The notes beneath the pieces were generated by a model. It had not been told where the DNA came from. It saw only the letters and a list, made by a program, of their open reading frames with translations, and searched no databases. The translations under genes were made by a program, and so were the position numbers. Positions 25,401 to 32,551 of a stretch of DNA of 64,000 nt are shown here, in pieces. The stretch is from assembly GCA_002422605.1 (NCBI GenBank), contig DISW01000023.1, forward strand, positions 248,001 through 312,000, given 5' to 3'. Every line of letters starts with the position of its first letter. Within the stretch, counting starts at the first letter, position 1. The DNA comes from Bacteriovoracaceae bacterium UBA6200 (GTDB taxonomy: Bacteria; Bdellovibrionota; Bacteriovoracia; Bacteriovoracales; Bacteriovoracaceae).

Positions 25401-25992
25401 TCTACGAACTGGTCAATATGAAGATGGTAGTGTTGGCGAAATTTTCATTGATATGCATAAAGAAGGCGCGGCTTACCGGTCTCTTATGAACTGTTTCTCT
25501 ATTGCTATCTCTCTAGGACTTCAATACGGAGTTCCTCTTGAGGAATTTGTAGATGCCTTTACATTTACCCGTTTTGAGCCAAACGGTGTTGTTACAGGTC
25601 ACGATAATATAAAAATGGCCACTTCGGTTATTGATTATATCTTCCGTGATCTTGCCTGCAGATACCTCGGTCGTTACGATCTGGTTCACGTTAAACCAAG
25701 TGATCTTAAACCAGGTTCTATTCAGGATGAGGATGCTCATGAAGAACCACTACTGGCGATGATTGATAATCAAAATGTTCAGTACGCTGATGGACAACAG
25801 ACTATTTCAACTCAAAAAGTATTCAGTGCTGAATCCAATTATGCGATGACTGAAGCTGCTAAAAAACGGCAAATGGCCCGGGTAAAAGGTTACGAAGGCG
25901 ATCCTTGCCCTGAATGCCAGAGCTTTACTTTAGTCAGGAATGGCTCTTGTTTAAAATGTGATTCTTGCGGTACTACTACCGGTTGTTCGTAA
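22498..25992 (+). CDS. nrdJ: Adenosylcobalamin-dependent (class II) ribonucleotide reductase
   Basis: 1164 residues, the large NrdJ form. Reduces ribonucleotides to deoxyribonucleotides with a B12 radical and needs no oxygen. Visible blocks: QIAAPNSPQWFNTGL, PHACFIQSITDDL, KYGSGTGTNYSNLRG, NPCSEYMFLDDTACNLASLNL, APTGTIGLVMDCDTTGIEPDF and SGAISKTINMPNECT. The C-terminus carries a four-cysteine zinc-ribbon-like end (CPECQSF...CLKCDSCG) that doubles as the reducing tail. Ribosome site GGAGAG. No cobalamin riboswitch seen upstream; a NrdR-like repeat is. A strong terminator follows. Confidence 0.97.
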   Translation: MKITRLFTKKGKGPYSDQVYVKKISEIRNVDGSSKMAMEVTVPETWSQVAADIIAQKYFRKQGVPQLDENGKVLLDDNGKPILGGETDARQVFNRLAECWTSWGSRFNYFDSKADADAFKDEIAYTLAHQIAAPNSPQWFNTGLFTAYGLKGNPQGHYFVDPKTEKLTKSTSAYERPQPHACFIQSITDDLVNEGGIMDLWSREARLFKYGSGTGTNYSNLRGAGEKLSGGGQSSGLMSFLKIGDRAAGAIKSGGTTRRAAKMVCLDLDHPDIEDFVAWKVKEERKVAALVTGSKICKKHIENIFKAMVNSPLQGNEKYTAKGNSALRLALKEANKDMVPMNYVSRTIDLARQGFESIEFEVYDTDWNSEAYNTVSGQNSNNSVRIPNHFFKSLEENGEWELLSRTDKKAVKKIKSRDLWGLINEAAWQCADPGLQFDDTINEWHTCPNDGRINASNPCSEYMFLDDTACNLASLNLVKFIDPVTGMFEVEKYIHACELWTMVLEISVLMAQFPSQEIAERSFKYRTLGLGYANIGALLMIMGLPYDSDKGRNMAGALAAVMGGAAYKTSALMAKEHGAFKGYEKNKEHMLRVIRNHRRAVYGEDASVYEGLTITPQGLDPKHVDAFLVKAAQGLWDEALALGEEYGFRNAQTTVLAPTGTIGLVMDCDTTGIEPDFSLVKFKKLAGGGYFKIINQSVPRALQTLGYKEKAINEITQYAVGHGTLAGSPAITHKDLRSKGFSDEKISVVESHLASAFDITFAFTRYILGDDFLRDTLKIPDAKLNDFNLNVLKEIGFTNEEIQKATDYVCGTMTIEGAPGLQEEHLPVFDCANKCGRYGTRIISASGHIRMMAAAQPYLSGAISKTINMPNECTVQDISDAYMLSWKLMVKANAIYRDGSKLSQPLNAAAFEDLAIMDDETSQHEKIINVAEKIVEKIVYKEISARKSLPNRRIGYTQKANIGGHKVYLRTGQYEDGSVGEIFIDMHKEGAAYRSLMNCFSIAISLGLQYGVPLEEFVDAFTFTRFEPNGVVTGHDNIKMATSVIDYIFRDLACRYLGRYDLVHVKPSDLKPGSIQDEDAHEEPLLAMIDNQNVQYADGQQTISTQKVFSAESNYAMTEAAKKRQMARVKGYEGDPCPECQSFTLVRNGSCLKCDSCGTTTGCS

Positions 25993-26000
25993 TCATTGAT

Positions 26001-26030
26001 AAGGCCCTCCCTAAGGAGGGCCTTATTTTC
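26001..26030 (+). terminator. Rho-independent terminator after nrdJ
   Basis: Perfect 10-bp GC-rich stem (AAGGCCCTCC and complement) with a CTAA loop, followed by ATTTTC, 9 bases after the nrdJ stop. Confidence 0.88.
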
Positions 26031-26035
26031 AAATT

Positions 26036-26049
26036 ATGACCCACGTCAC
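26036..26049 (+). promoter_or_regulatory. FNR-like palindrome upstream of the second CBS gene
   Basis: ATGAC-CCAC-GTCAC; the core TGAC-N4-GTCA is symmetric and has the same form as the hemN site. It is centred about 56 bases before the CBS gene's ATG, just after the nrdJ terminator. Confidence 0.5.
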
Positions 26050-26098
26050 CTTTTTTATTCTTCCTCCATGCTAAGATTGCTTTAAATGGAGGAACATC

Positions 26099-26509
26099 AT
26101 GAATATGACAGTTGAAGAATACACCAGCATTTCACCAATCACTGCAGACTTGAATTTAAGCTTAGGGGATGCCTTTAAGTTAATGAAGAACAATACCATT
26201 AGACATCTTCCGGTAACTGAAGATCAAAAAGTGGTAGGCATTGTTTCTGAAAGGGATATCCTGGCGAACTTCGAAAAACCATGGGGCCTGGAGTTAAGAG
26301 TAAAAGATATTATGAACAACTCTATTCTTATTGCTTATAAGAATGAAGCTTTAGGTGACGTAGCGTTCCGGTTGTCGTCAGAAAAAAAAGGCTCGGCAAT
26401 CGTTCTGGAAGATACTGATGAACTGTATGGGATTTTCACTACCACAGATGCTCTTAACGCTTTGGTAGATATTATGTCACCGACAAAAAATAAAAAAACG
26501 ACGAAGTAA
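26099..26509 (+). CDS. Tandem CBS-domain protein
   Basis: 136 residues, two CBS motifs: ISPITADLNLSLGDAFKLM...HLPVTEDQKVVGIVSERDIL and VKDIMNNSILIAYKNEALGDVA...AIVLEDTDELYGIFTTTDAL. The ATG follows GGAGGAACATC; a second ATG two codons later is possible. An FNR-like site upstream links it to low-oxygen control. Likely a nucleotide-binding regulatory protein with unknown target. Confidence 0.85.
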   Translation: MNMTVEEYTSISPITADLNLSLGDAFKLMKNNTIRHLPVTEDQKVVGIVSERDILANFEKPWGLELRVKDIMNNSILIAYKNEALGDVAFRLSSEKKGSAIVLEDTDELYGIFTTTDALNALVDIMSPTKNKKTTK

Positions 26510-26529
26510 GATAAGTTCATTGAGAGAAC

Positions 26530-26886
26530 TCACGCTCCTAATTGGGTACAGACTGAATGGAGTGGTGAGTTCTTTTCATTTAGGATCCTAATAAGTTCAG
26601 ATTTCGGAATTAAGAGGAGCTCAGTATCTTTTTTTACTCGGCAGTTAAAACGGAACGGAATGTTATCCAGCATATTTTTAATACCTAAAGAGATACCTGG
26701 TAATTTTAGTTCAAGAATCTTTTTCTTTTTCAAGAGGTTCAATTCGCCACTAATTAAAATAATTCCTGTGTTGGGAATTTGTTTTTCATAAACCAAATCA
26801 AAATCCGATTGAAATTTCATGGTTTCAAAATAGTTTTTTAAAAGCTCAAGTTTCTTAGGGTCAAGTTTTTGGATTTGATTTTTCAT
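26530..26886 (-). CDS. Stand-alone cyclic-nucleotide-binding-fold-like protein
   Basis: 118 residues, cytoplasmic. FDLVYEKQIPNTGIILISGELNLLKKKK followed by LGIKNMLDNIPFRFNCRVKKDTELLLIPKSEL has the strand pattern of a CRP-type sensor domain (the I-x-G-E/K turn and the late strand before the dimer helix) but there is no HTH, and the phosphate-binding arginine motif is absent. A paralogue of 120 residues lies at 50355 in the operon of the second FNR homologue. Convergent with the CBS gene, 20 bases apart. Function unknown. Confidence 0.65.
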   Translation of the reverse strand: MKNQIQKLDPKKLELLKNYFETMKFQSDFDLVYEKQIPNTGIILISGELNLLKKKKILELKLPGISLGIKNMLDNIPFRFNCRVKKDTELLLIPKSELIRILNEKNSPLHSVCTQLGA

Positions 26887-26951
26887 TATCCTATTCTAAC
26901 GAAAATCGGCCAATGAAAAATGCGCTGGATCAGCTTATTTCCTTATTCTGC

Positions 26952-27518
26952 TTAGGCTGATAGTTGAGCACGGTCCAGTTTTTTTCTGATAAGCACAAGA
27001 TCTTCTTTTTCAAACCATTGATTCTTTGCAAGCCAGATATTATTTCTGGGAGATGGGTGCGGTAGAACAACAAACGGTGAGTCATTGCGAGCATATTCTC
27101 GAATTTTATCTGTTAATTTTCCTGATCCAAGAAAATACTCCGTAGAGTATGAGCCAACGAGAATTGTGAGTTGGATATTTTGTAGATAAGAAAGAATGAT
27201 ATCCATCCATCTGACACTGCATTCTGGACGTGGGGGATTATCGCCACTGGCCCCTCGACCAGGATAACAAAAACCCATGGGGACAATGGCCATTTTTTTT
27301 GTGGAGTAGAAATCATCTTCATTCATTAAGAGCCATTGGCGTAGTCTGATGCCACTGGCATCGTTCCAGGGACGTCCAGTCTCATGAACTTTAAGTCCTG
27401 GTGCCTGGCCTACTAGAAGCAGGGGAGAGTCTTTAGAAAATTGAAGGACAGGTCTGGGACCTAAAGGTAGGACATCTGCACAGAGGTTACAGGTTTTAAT
27501 TTCTTTTAAAAGTTTCAT
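26952..27518 (-). CDS. Uracil-DNA glycosylase superfamily protein
   Basis: 188 residues from the ATG (a TTG six codons upstream is less likely). Motif 1 is VGQAPGLKVHETGRPWNDASG, as in the small 'UDG-like' family related to family 4 enzymes; the C-terminal motif is HPSPRN. The N-terminal CNLC pair may bind metal; an Fe-S cluster would need more cysteines (C92-type candidates FCYPG and PECS are present). Probable uracil or damaged-base removal; substrate uncertain. Preceded by flagellin on the other strand. Confidence 0.8.
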   Translation of the reverse strand: MKLLKEIKTCNLCADVLPLGPRPVLQFSKDSPLLLVGQAPGLKVHETGRPWNDASGIRLRQWLLMNEDDFYSTKKMAIVPMGFCYPGRGASGDNPPRPECSVRWMDIILSYLQNIQLTILVGSYSTEYFLGSGKLTDKIREYARNDSPFVVLPHPSPRNNIWLAKNQWFEKEDLVLIRKKLDRAQLSA

Positions 27519-27602
27519 AATGGCCCATCTTAACAAAAATTCAGGTCCGATGGAGGAGTTTATGTCCTTGATTTAAGCTCGGGTAATTAGGTACCAAGCC
27601 AC

Positions 27603-27629
27603 TTAAGTATTCCCCCCATCTTCCGATAA
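27603..27629 (+). promoter_or_regulatory. Sigma-28 (FliA) promoter of the flagellin gene
   Basis: TTAAGTAT, 11-base C-rich spacer, TCCGATAA; 13 of 16 positions match TAAAGTTT-N11-GCCGATAA and the spacer is exact. The -10 box ends 6 bases before the flagellin ATG, so the predicted transcript would start at or next to the start codon. Confidence 0.8.
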
Positions 27630-27635
27630 GTGGCC

Positions 27636-28466
27636 ATGGGCCTTCGGATTAATACCAACATGAGCGCCATTCAGGCACAATCTCCGCTCCAGAAAGTCAC
27701 CAGGGAGATTGATGAAAGTACTGCTAAACTTAGCAGTGGGCAGCGTATAACCAAGGCCGCCGACGATGCTGCTGGCTTGGCCATTTCGGAAAAGTTAAAA
27801 GCCGAAATTAGATCCTCAAAGCAGGCCAACCGAAATGCCAATGATGGGATATCTTTGATCCAAACAGCAGAAGGTGGATTAAACGAATCCTCTTCCATCC
27901 TGACTCGAATGCGTGAACTTGCCATCCAGGCAGCCTCTGATACATTAACTGACTCTGATCGAAGCAAAACTTCATTGGAATATCAGGGATTAAAAACGGA
28001 ACTTGATCGGATTTCTAAAACCACAGAATTTAATGGTACAAAGCTTCTAAATGGTTCAGGACCAACCCTCGATTTCCAAATCGGGGTAGGATCAAATAAC
28101 TTCGAAGATCAAATTTCCTATAACACCAGTCAGATGAATTCGGGAGTAGAGGCTTTAGGGATAGGTCCTTCGGGGATAAACACTAAAGTAGGCGCCCAAC
28201 AGAGTCTTTCAAGAATTGATTCTGCTATCAATAAAATTTCAGGTCAAAGATCTGTGTTGGGATCTCTGCAAAACAGATTAACTTCCAGCTCGAACAATCT
28301 TTATATCTACTCAGAAAATATGAGTGAGACAAATAGTCGTATCAGGGATGTTGATTTCGCAGACGAGACGGCGAAACAGGCCAGGAATAATATCATTTCA
28401 GCTGCAGGAACGGCCGTTCTGGCCCAGGCCAATACCTCAGGTCAGGGTGCTTTAAAACTTCTTTAA
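27636..28466 (+). CDS. fliC: Flagellin
   Basis: 276 residues from the ATG giving MGLRINTN, the universal flagellin N-terminus. The GTG two codons earlier lies within 1 base of the -10 box and is unlikely. The N-terminal D0/D1 region contains LSSGQRITKAADDAAGLAIS and ANDGISLIQTAEGGL; the C-terminal D1/D0 region has SAINKISGQRSVLGSLQNRL and NNIISAAGTAVLAQAN. The central variable domain is very short. No ribosome site exists, and the sigma-28 promoter abuts the gene, so the mRNA may be leaderless. Bdellovibrio-type predators carry several flagellin genes; others are probably elsewhere. Confidence 0.96.
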   Translation: MGLRINTNMSAIQAQSPLQKVTREIDESTAKLSSGQRITKAADDAAGLAISEKLKAEIRSSKQANRNANDGISLIQTAEGGLNESSSILTRMRELAIQAASDTLTDSDRSKTSLEYQGLKTELDRISKTTEFNGTKLLNGSGPTLDFQIGVGSNNFEDQISYNTSQMNSGVEALGIGPSGINTKVGAQQSLSRIDSAINKISGQRSVLGSLQNRLTSSSNNLYIYSENMSETNSRIRDVDFADETAKQARNNIISAAGTAVLAQANTSGQGALKLL

Positions 28467-28479
28467 GCTTATCTATATT

Positions 28480-28971
28480 TTATTCGCTACGAATTTTACT
28501 AGGATCAATAGTGGTAGGGATAGATGTTCCAGACCAGATCGTTTTTTTATGAGAACCAACAATGATTTTTTTAGACGAGAGCTTAATATCTAAGAGGGCA
28601 TTAAAACCTGCCTGAGCGGCATAGAAGGACATTTTCATGATCGCTTCTTGTTCATCCTCGCAGTTTTCTACAAAGTAGGGATCTTCTTTTCTTTTCAAAA
28701 AGCTTGTTTGCTTACTTTGATCTTTTGTAAAGTAGATAACTTCCTTTGCTTGTTCCATCGTGGCTTCATATTCACTTAAAGGGCCACTGACATTTTCATC
28801 AAAACATTGAGAGCAATAGGTTGAGTGAGTGAGTTCGGTAGGGATTGTTTTAAGAAAAGTAAAACTTTCTTCTCCGATAAAGTGAGTGCATGACTTACAT
28901 ATGTGCTCAACACAGATACCACACTGGTAGTTAGCTTTGGGTTTTCGACAGGTTTTGCAAATTTCACTCAT
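28480..28971 (-). CDS. Cysteine-rich zinc-binding protein with B-box-like N-terminus
   Basis: 163 residues. Cys5, 8, 17, 20, 25 and 28 plus His30, then Cys53 and Cys56, form a pattern (CKTC, CGIC, CKSC, CSQC) like B-box or related treble-clef zinc fingers, which are uncommon in bacteria. The C-terminal half (about 80-160) with AQAGFNALLDIKLSSKKIIVGSHKKTIWSG resembles a YbjQ-like fold, with low confidence. Convergent with flagellin, 13 bases apart. Function unknown. Confidence 0.68.
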   Translation of the reverse strand: MSEICKTCRKPKANYQCGICVEHICKSCTHFIGEESFTFLKTIPTELTHSTYCSQCFDENVSGPLSEYEATMEQAKEVIYFTKDQSKQTSFLKRKEDPYFVENCEDEQEAIMKMSFYAAQAGFNALLDIKLSSKKIIVGSHKKTIWSGTSIPTTIDPSKIRSE

Positions 28972-29152
28972 AGATCCACATACTCATCTTGTTCAATAAG
29001 GATGTCCAGATATTTTCTAGGCAAAACTCTGCCATAGAACTTTGGCAGTGGACTTTTACTGATGCAAAATGATTGTGGCAGTGAATGATATCAGATATTT
29101 CGGTGCTATCGAGCTTATTGAGAAGTTTTTTGAAAGTGATAAGATGGTTTCC

Positions 29153-29908
29153 ATGAAAAATAAGCCATTAATCTTCACTATCCTTTCCATCCTCTGTTTT
29201 ATAGAGCCCATTATCAAAATTCTTTATTTTAAAGCAATGACAGATTTTGATTTTGTAGTGATCTTTGCCAACCTTAAAGCGAGAAACAGCTTTATAGAGG
29301 TCATCGATTTCTGGCTGATCTTTCCGATAGCAGGTCTCTTAATATTGAAACTTAGAAAATGGAGTTACTTTTCTTTTATGGGGATTCTGGCCTATATCAT
29401 TTACAACATTTTAACCTATGAGAAATATACCTGGCCTTATAATAGTGATTCACCTTTCATGTACCATTATCTTGTTGCTCTGACTTCAACTGCCGTTTTC
29501 TTATACTTCCTATCACCTAAAGCACGGGAGCCATTCTTTGATAGAAGAATTCGCTGGTGGGAACCCAAGACACGTTACAATGTTCAAATTACCTGCAAAC
29601 TTCATGGTGATCATGTGGTTTTTCCATCTGAGATTCTGAATATTTCCCAAACAGGTGCTTTCGTCATGGAAAGTAGTTACCTCAAGGTGGGAGATAAACT
29701 TTTGATGCAATTCAATTTTCTTGGTCAGCATATCACTGTGCCTGTTGAAGTGATGAATGAGCACAGTATTCACGGTCACACAGGTTTTGGTTTGCGCTTT
29801 AAGTTTAGTTCGCTCGCTCAAAGCATACGAATGGGTAAAGTCATTAGCATATTGAAAAAGTCCCATAATGCTTTCAAGGTGGATAAGATCGACCGCTTTG
29901 CAGCTTAG
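29153..29908 (+). CDS. Membrane protein with C-terminal PilZ (c-di-GMP-binding) domain
   Basis: About 251 residues from the ATG giving MKNKPLIF; in-frame ATGs at 29069 and 29144 are alternatives and none has a good ribosome site. Four hydrophobic spans fill residues 5-130. The PilZ domain starts at about 148: PKTRYNVQITCKL, then the NISQTGAF strand equivalent to D/N-x-S-x-x-G, and HTGFGLRF. The first arginine of the canonical RxxxR motif is a lysine-rich stretch here, so binding should be tested. Its membrane location suggests a c-di-GMP receptor for motility or envelope control. Confidence 0.8.
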   Translation: MKNKPLIFTILSILCFIEPIIKILYFKAMTDFDFVVIFANLKARNSFIEVIDFWLIFPIAGLLILKLRKWSYFSFMGILAYIIYNILTYEKYTWPYNSDSPFMYHYLVALTSTAVFLYFLSPKAREPFFDRRIRWWEPKTRYNVQITCKLHGDHVVFPSEILNISQTGAFVMESSYLKVGDKLLMQFNFLGQHITVPVEVMNEHSIHGHTGFGLRFKFSSLAQSIRMGKVISILKKSHNAFKVDKIDRFAA

Positions 29909-30005
29909 AACTTGAGTTTTAAATTTTGCATTAATTACCTCAATTCCTCATTAATTTGGCAGGGGCCTGATTTGAAAATGGTGTTTTTCAGTATCAAATT
30001 GGGTC

Positions 30006-30863
30006 ATGAGCTATTTTCTAAGCATTCTTATTATTAGTCTCTTATGTTTTCCGCTTTGGGCCCAGGAACAATTTAAATTGAATGGCAAATATGGCCTGGG
30101 GTCTTCAAAAGCTGTGAGCTACTCCATGATTTGGTCGGAGCAAGGCCAGCGGCTAGAAGGAATCTATCAGGATGATTACTTTAAAGCAAAAGGCAAAGTT
30201 TCAGGCACAATAAATAAGGCCGGAAGAAACTTTCATGTAATCTTTCCGACCGAGCAAAGAGGAGTTAAATCGATTAATCTTTCAAGCTCCCTTGCTGGGG
30301 CAGATTCTACTGCCACTACAATCCCTGTCAGTGTCGTGATTCGCGATGAAAAGGGAAATCCTATTGAATTGGCCAAATCCGCTTCTCAATTAGTTAAGGT
30401 AAATCCTATGGTTGCCCAAAAACAAGAAGAAGCCGCTTTATGCCGTGAGGGTTTTGGGTCTCTACAAGGTTATTGTGGCGAATATGAAGGAACGATTACT
30501 GAAGAGGTTGATAGAGAGGATCAGTGCAATCTCTTATTTGCGGAAGCAGTACGATTAGAACTCGATTTTTCTGGAGAACTCAATTTATTTCTTGGTTTAA
30601 GAACGGGTGTTGTCACTATTCCTTATCATCAGATAGGAAGAATTCCGGCCAATCCTGAATCCACATCTATAGATGTATTAGGACGAACATGCGCTCCCTT
30701 GTCAGGAACATCATTTGCAAATGATAATTGTAAACGTCTTCATTTGATTGGAAGATTTTCAATGAGAAACGAGAATCGGCATTTTACCGGTGTTTATTCT
30801 ATAACAGATGAACTTACGAATAATGTATGCCGTTACTCGCTTTCCATGAACTTGTCTGATTAA
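30006..30863 (+). CDS. Secreted protein of unknown function
   Basis: 285 residues with a signal peptide (cut after LWA, residue 19). The mature protein is rich in beta-strand sequence with Gly turns (FKLNGKYGLGSSK, GRFSMRNENRHFTGVY) and has six cysteines in the C-terminal half (LCREG, GYCGEY, QCNLL, RTCAPL, NCKRL, VCRYS), probably disulfide-bonded. No family recognised. The stop shares TTAA with serA. Confidence 0.68.
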   Translation: MSYFLSILIISLLCFPLWAQEQFKLNGKYGLGSSKAVSYSMIWSEQGQRLEGIYQDDYFKAKGKVSGTINKAGRNFHVIFPTEQRGVKSINLSSSLAGADSTATTIPVSVVIRDEKGNPIELAKSASQLVKVNPMVAQKQEEAALCREGFGSLQGYCGEYEGTITEEVDREDQCNLLFAEAVRLELDFSGELNLFLGLRTGVVTIPYHQIGRIPANPESTSIDVLGRTCAPLSGTSFANDNCKRLHLIGRFSMRNENRHFTGVYSITDELTNNVCRYSLSMNLSD

Positions 30864-32065
30864 TACACCACACGAGTTTTGATAGAACGCTTAAGCTGCT
30901 CAATATTTTTAGCCAGTTCCTGGGCCTGAGCAGAGTGAACATCCATGATCAAATAACCAACTTCATCGTCTGTTGCCAGGTATTGTCCCTCAATGTTGGC
31001 GCCCGCCCCGGATATAATGGTATTGATCTCCCCCAATACTCCTGGTTCATTTCTGTGAACGTTTAAAATTCGGGAAGCACCCTTCTTGATTGGTAGATCT
31101 ACATTTGGAAAATTAACTGCACCGGAAGACGAGCCAATCTTGATATAGCGATGGAAGCTTTCGGCCACTTCAACTCCAATATTCTTTTGAGCTTCTTCTG
31201 TGCTTCCGCCAATGTGAGGAGTCAGAATAACATTAGGAAGTCCCTGCAGGGGAGAAGTAAACTTTTCTTTATTAGATGACGGTTCGACTGGGAAAACATC
31301 TACAGCGGCTCCGGCAATATGGCCGGATTTAATTTTGCTGGCCAGATCTTCTATGACAACGACTGATCCACGGCTGGCATTGATGAGAAAACTTCCTTCT
31401 TTCATAAGGCTCAATTCTCTTTCAGAAATCATATTCTTGGTTTCTGGGGCTTCAGGCACATGAAGAGTGACAAAATCCGCTTTTTCCAAAAGCTCCTCGA
31501 GAGTTGTCATGGCCTGGGCATTACCAAGAGGAAGCATTTTTTTTGTATCATAAAAGATAACTCTAAGACCCATGCTTTCAGCTAAAACGCTGACCTGGCT
31601 TCCAATATGTCCATAACCCACAATACCTAGAATTTTACCGCGAACTTCTTTTGAGCCTTCGGCGGACTTTACCCAATCGCCTTGATGGGCCTTGGTATTG
31701 CGGTCTCCTAATTGGCGAGAAAGTGAAATCATTTCAGCTATAACAAGCTCGGCCACACTTCTGGTATTAGAGTGGGGAGCATTAAAAACAGCAACACCTT
31801 TTTTGCGTGCTGAATTAAGATCAACTTGATTCGTTCCAATACAAAAGCACCCGATGGTTACGAGCTTTTGAGAATGCTCCAAAACTTTGGCCGTGATCTC
31901 AGTTTTTGACCTGATACCAAGCGCGCAATATTGAGGGAGGAGTTGAATAAGTTCTTCTTCACTTGGTGAATAGGAGAGAAGATCAACCTTAAATCCATCA
32001 TTCTCTAAAAATTCTTTAGCTACAGGGTGGATGTTTTCTACGAGGAGGATTTTTGAATCATTCAT
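30860..32065 (-). CDS. serA: D-3-phosphoglycerate dehydrogenase with ACT domain
   Basis: 401 residues, the E. coli-like SerA class. First step of serine synthesis: 3-phosphoglycerate to phosphohydroxypyruvate with NAD. NAD motif GIVGYGHIGSQV (about 150-161), catalytic Arg in NASRGSVV, Glu in the VFPVEP block and His in LTPHIGGST. The C-terminal ACT domain (about 330-401) begins at SRILNVHRNEPGVLGEIN and should bind serine for feedback. An 11-base palindrome (AGACT-A-AGTCT, 32066-32076) abuts the start codon. Confidence 0.95.
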   Translation of the reverse strand: MNDSKILLVENIHPVAKEFLENDGFKVDLLSYSPSEEELIQLLPQYCALGIRSKTEITAKVLEHSQKLVTIGCFCIGTNQVDLNSARKKGVAVFNAPHSNTRSVAELVIAEMISLSRQLGDRNTKAHQGDWVKSAEGSKEVRGKILGIVGYGHIGSQVSVLAESMGLRVIFYDTKKMLPLGNAQAMTTLEELLEKADFVTLHVPEAPETKNMISERELSLMKEGSFLINASRGSVVVIEDLASKIKSGHIAGAAVDVFPVEPSSNKEKFTSPLQGLPNVILTPHIGGSTEEAQKNIGVEVAESFHRYIKIGSSSGAVNFPNVDLPIKKGASRILNVHRNEPGVLGEINTIISGAGANIEGQYLATDDEVGYLIMDVHSAQAQELAKNIEQLKRSIKTRVVY

Positions 32066-32126
32066 AGACTAAGTCTAAAGAAAAAGAGAAATTTTAGGAA
32101 GTGAAAGATCAGATTTTCGAGGGGAC

Positions 32127-32142
32127 TGTCAACAAAGTGACA
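32127..32142. promoter_or_regulatory. TGTCA-N6-TGACA inverted repeat upstream of the SWIB gene
   Basis: Perfect 5-bp arms 70 bases before the SWIB ATG and 62 bases before the serA ATG, in the divergent intergenic region. Possible operator; half-sites point outward compared with the FNR-like boxes. Confidence 0.35.
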
Positions 32143-32211
32143 TACCTCATTAAAATGTTGCTATTGTGCAATTAATTTTGAACACTATTCAATACACACA
32201 TGGAGGTTACT

Positions 32212-32496
32212 ATGGAAAATATGGAAACTGCTAAAACTAAATCTGCTCGTAAACCAAATGCTGCTTTTATGAAGGCCCTTACTCCTTCAGCTGAGCTTGC
32301 AGATGTAATCGGTGCAACACCAGTTGCCAGAACTGAAGCTGTTAAACTTATGTGGGATTACATCAAGTCTAATAATCTTCAAAACCCTGCTAACAAAAGA
32401 AACATTCTTGCTGACGATAAGCTAAAAAAAGTTTTCGGCAAAGATGAAGTTACTATGTTTGAACTTACTGGTCTTCTTGGTAAGCATTTAAACTAG
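32212..32496 (+). CDS. Stand-alone SWIB/MDM2-domain protein
   Basis: 94 residues. The ATG at 32212 is chosen because GGAGG lies 7 bases upstream; the ATG at 32200 contains that ribosome site. A basic N-terminal tail (TKSARKPNAAF) leads into a complete SWIB domain: MKALTPSAELADVIG, VKLMWDYIKSNNLQNPANKR, ILADDKLKKVFG and FELTGLLGKHL. SWIB domains are mainly eukaryotic chromatin modules; in bacteria they are known from chlamydiae and a few other groups. A DNA- or nucleoid-related role is inferred. A strong hairpin follows. Confidence 0.93.
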   Translation: MENMETAKTKSARKPNAAFMKALTPSAELADVIGATPVARTEAVKLMWDYIKSNNLQNPANKRNILADDKLKKVFGKDEVTMFELTGLLGKHLN

Positions 32497-32513
32497 TTTT
32501 TAAATTATTACTA

Positions 32514-32546
32514 AAGAAGGGCCCTTATATGGGCCCTTCTTGTTTT
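32514..32546 (+). terminator. Strong terminator after the SWIB gene
   Basis: Perfect 11-bp GC-rich stem (AAGAAGGGCCC and complement), 6-base loop, then GTTTT. It ends only 5 bases before the NnrS start, so it may also act as an attenuator for NnrS. Confidence 0.88.
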
Positions 32547-32551
32547 GAGCT

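Noticed and set aside
26525..26573. Inverted repeat AGAACTCAC / GTGAGTTCT followed by TTT after the CBS gene
   Set aside because: The loop is 31 bases and the right arm is inside the convergent coding region; too weak to call a terminator.
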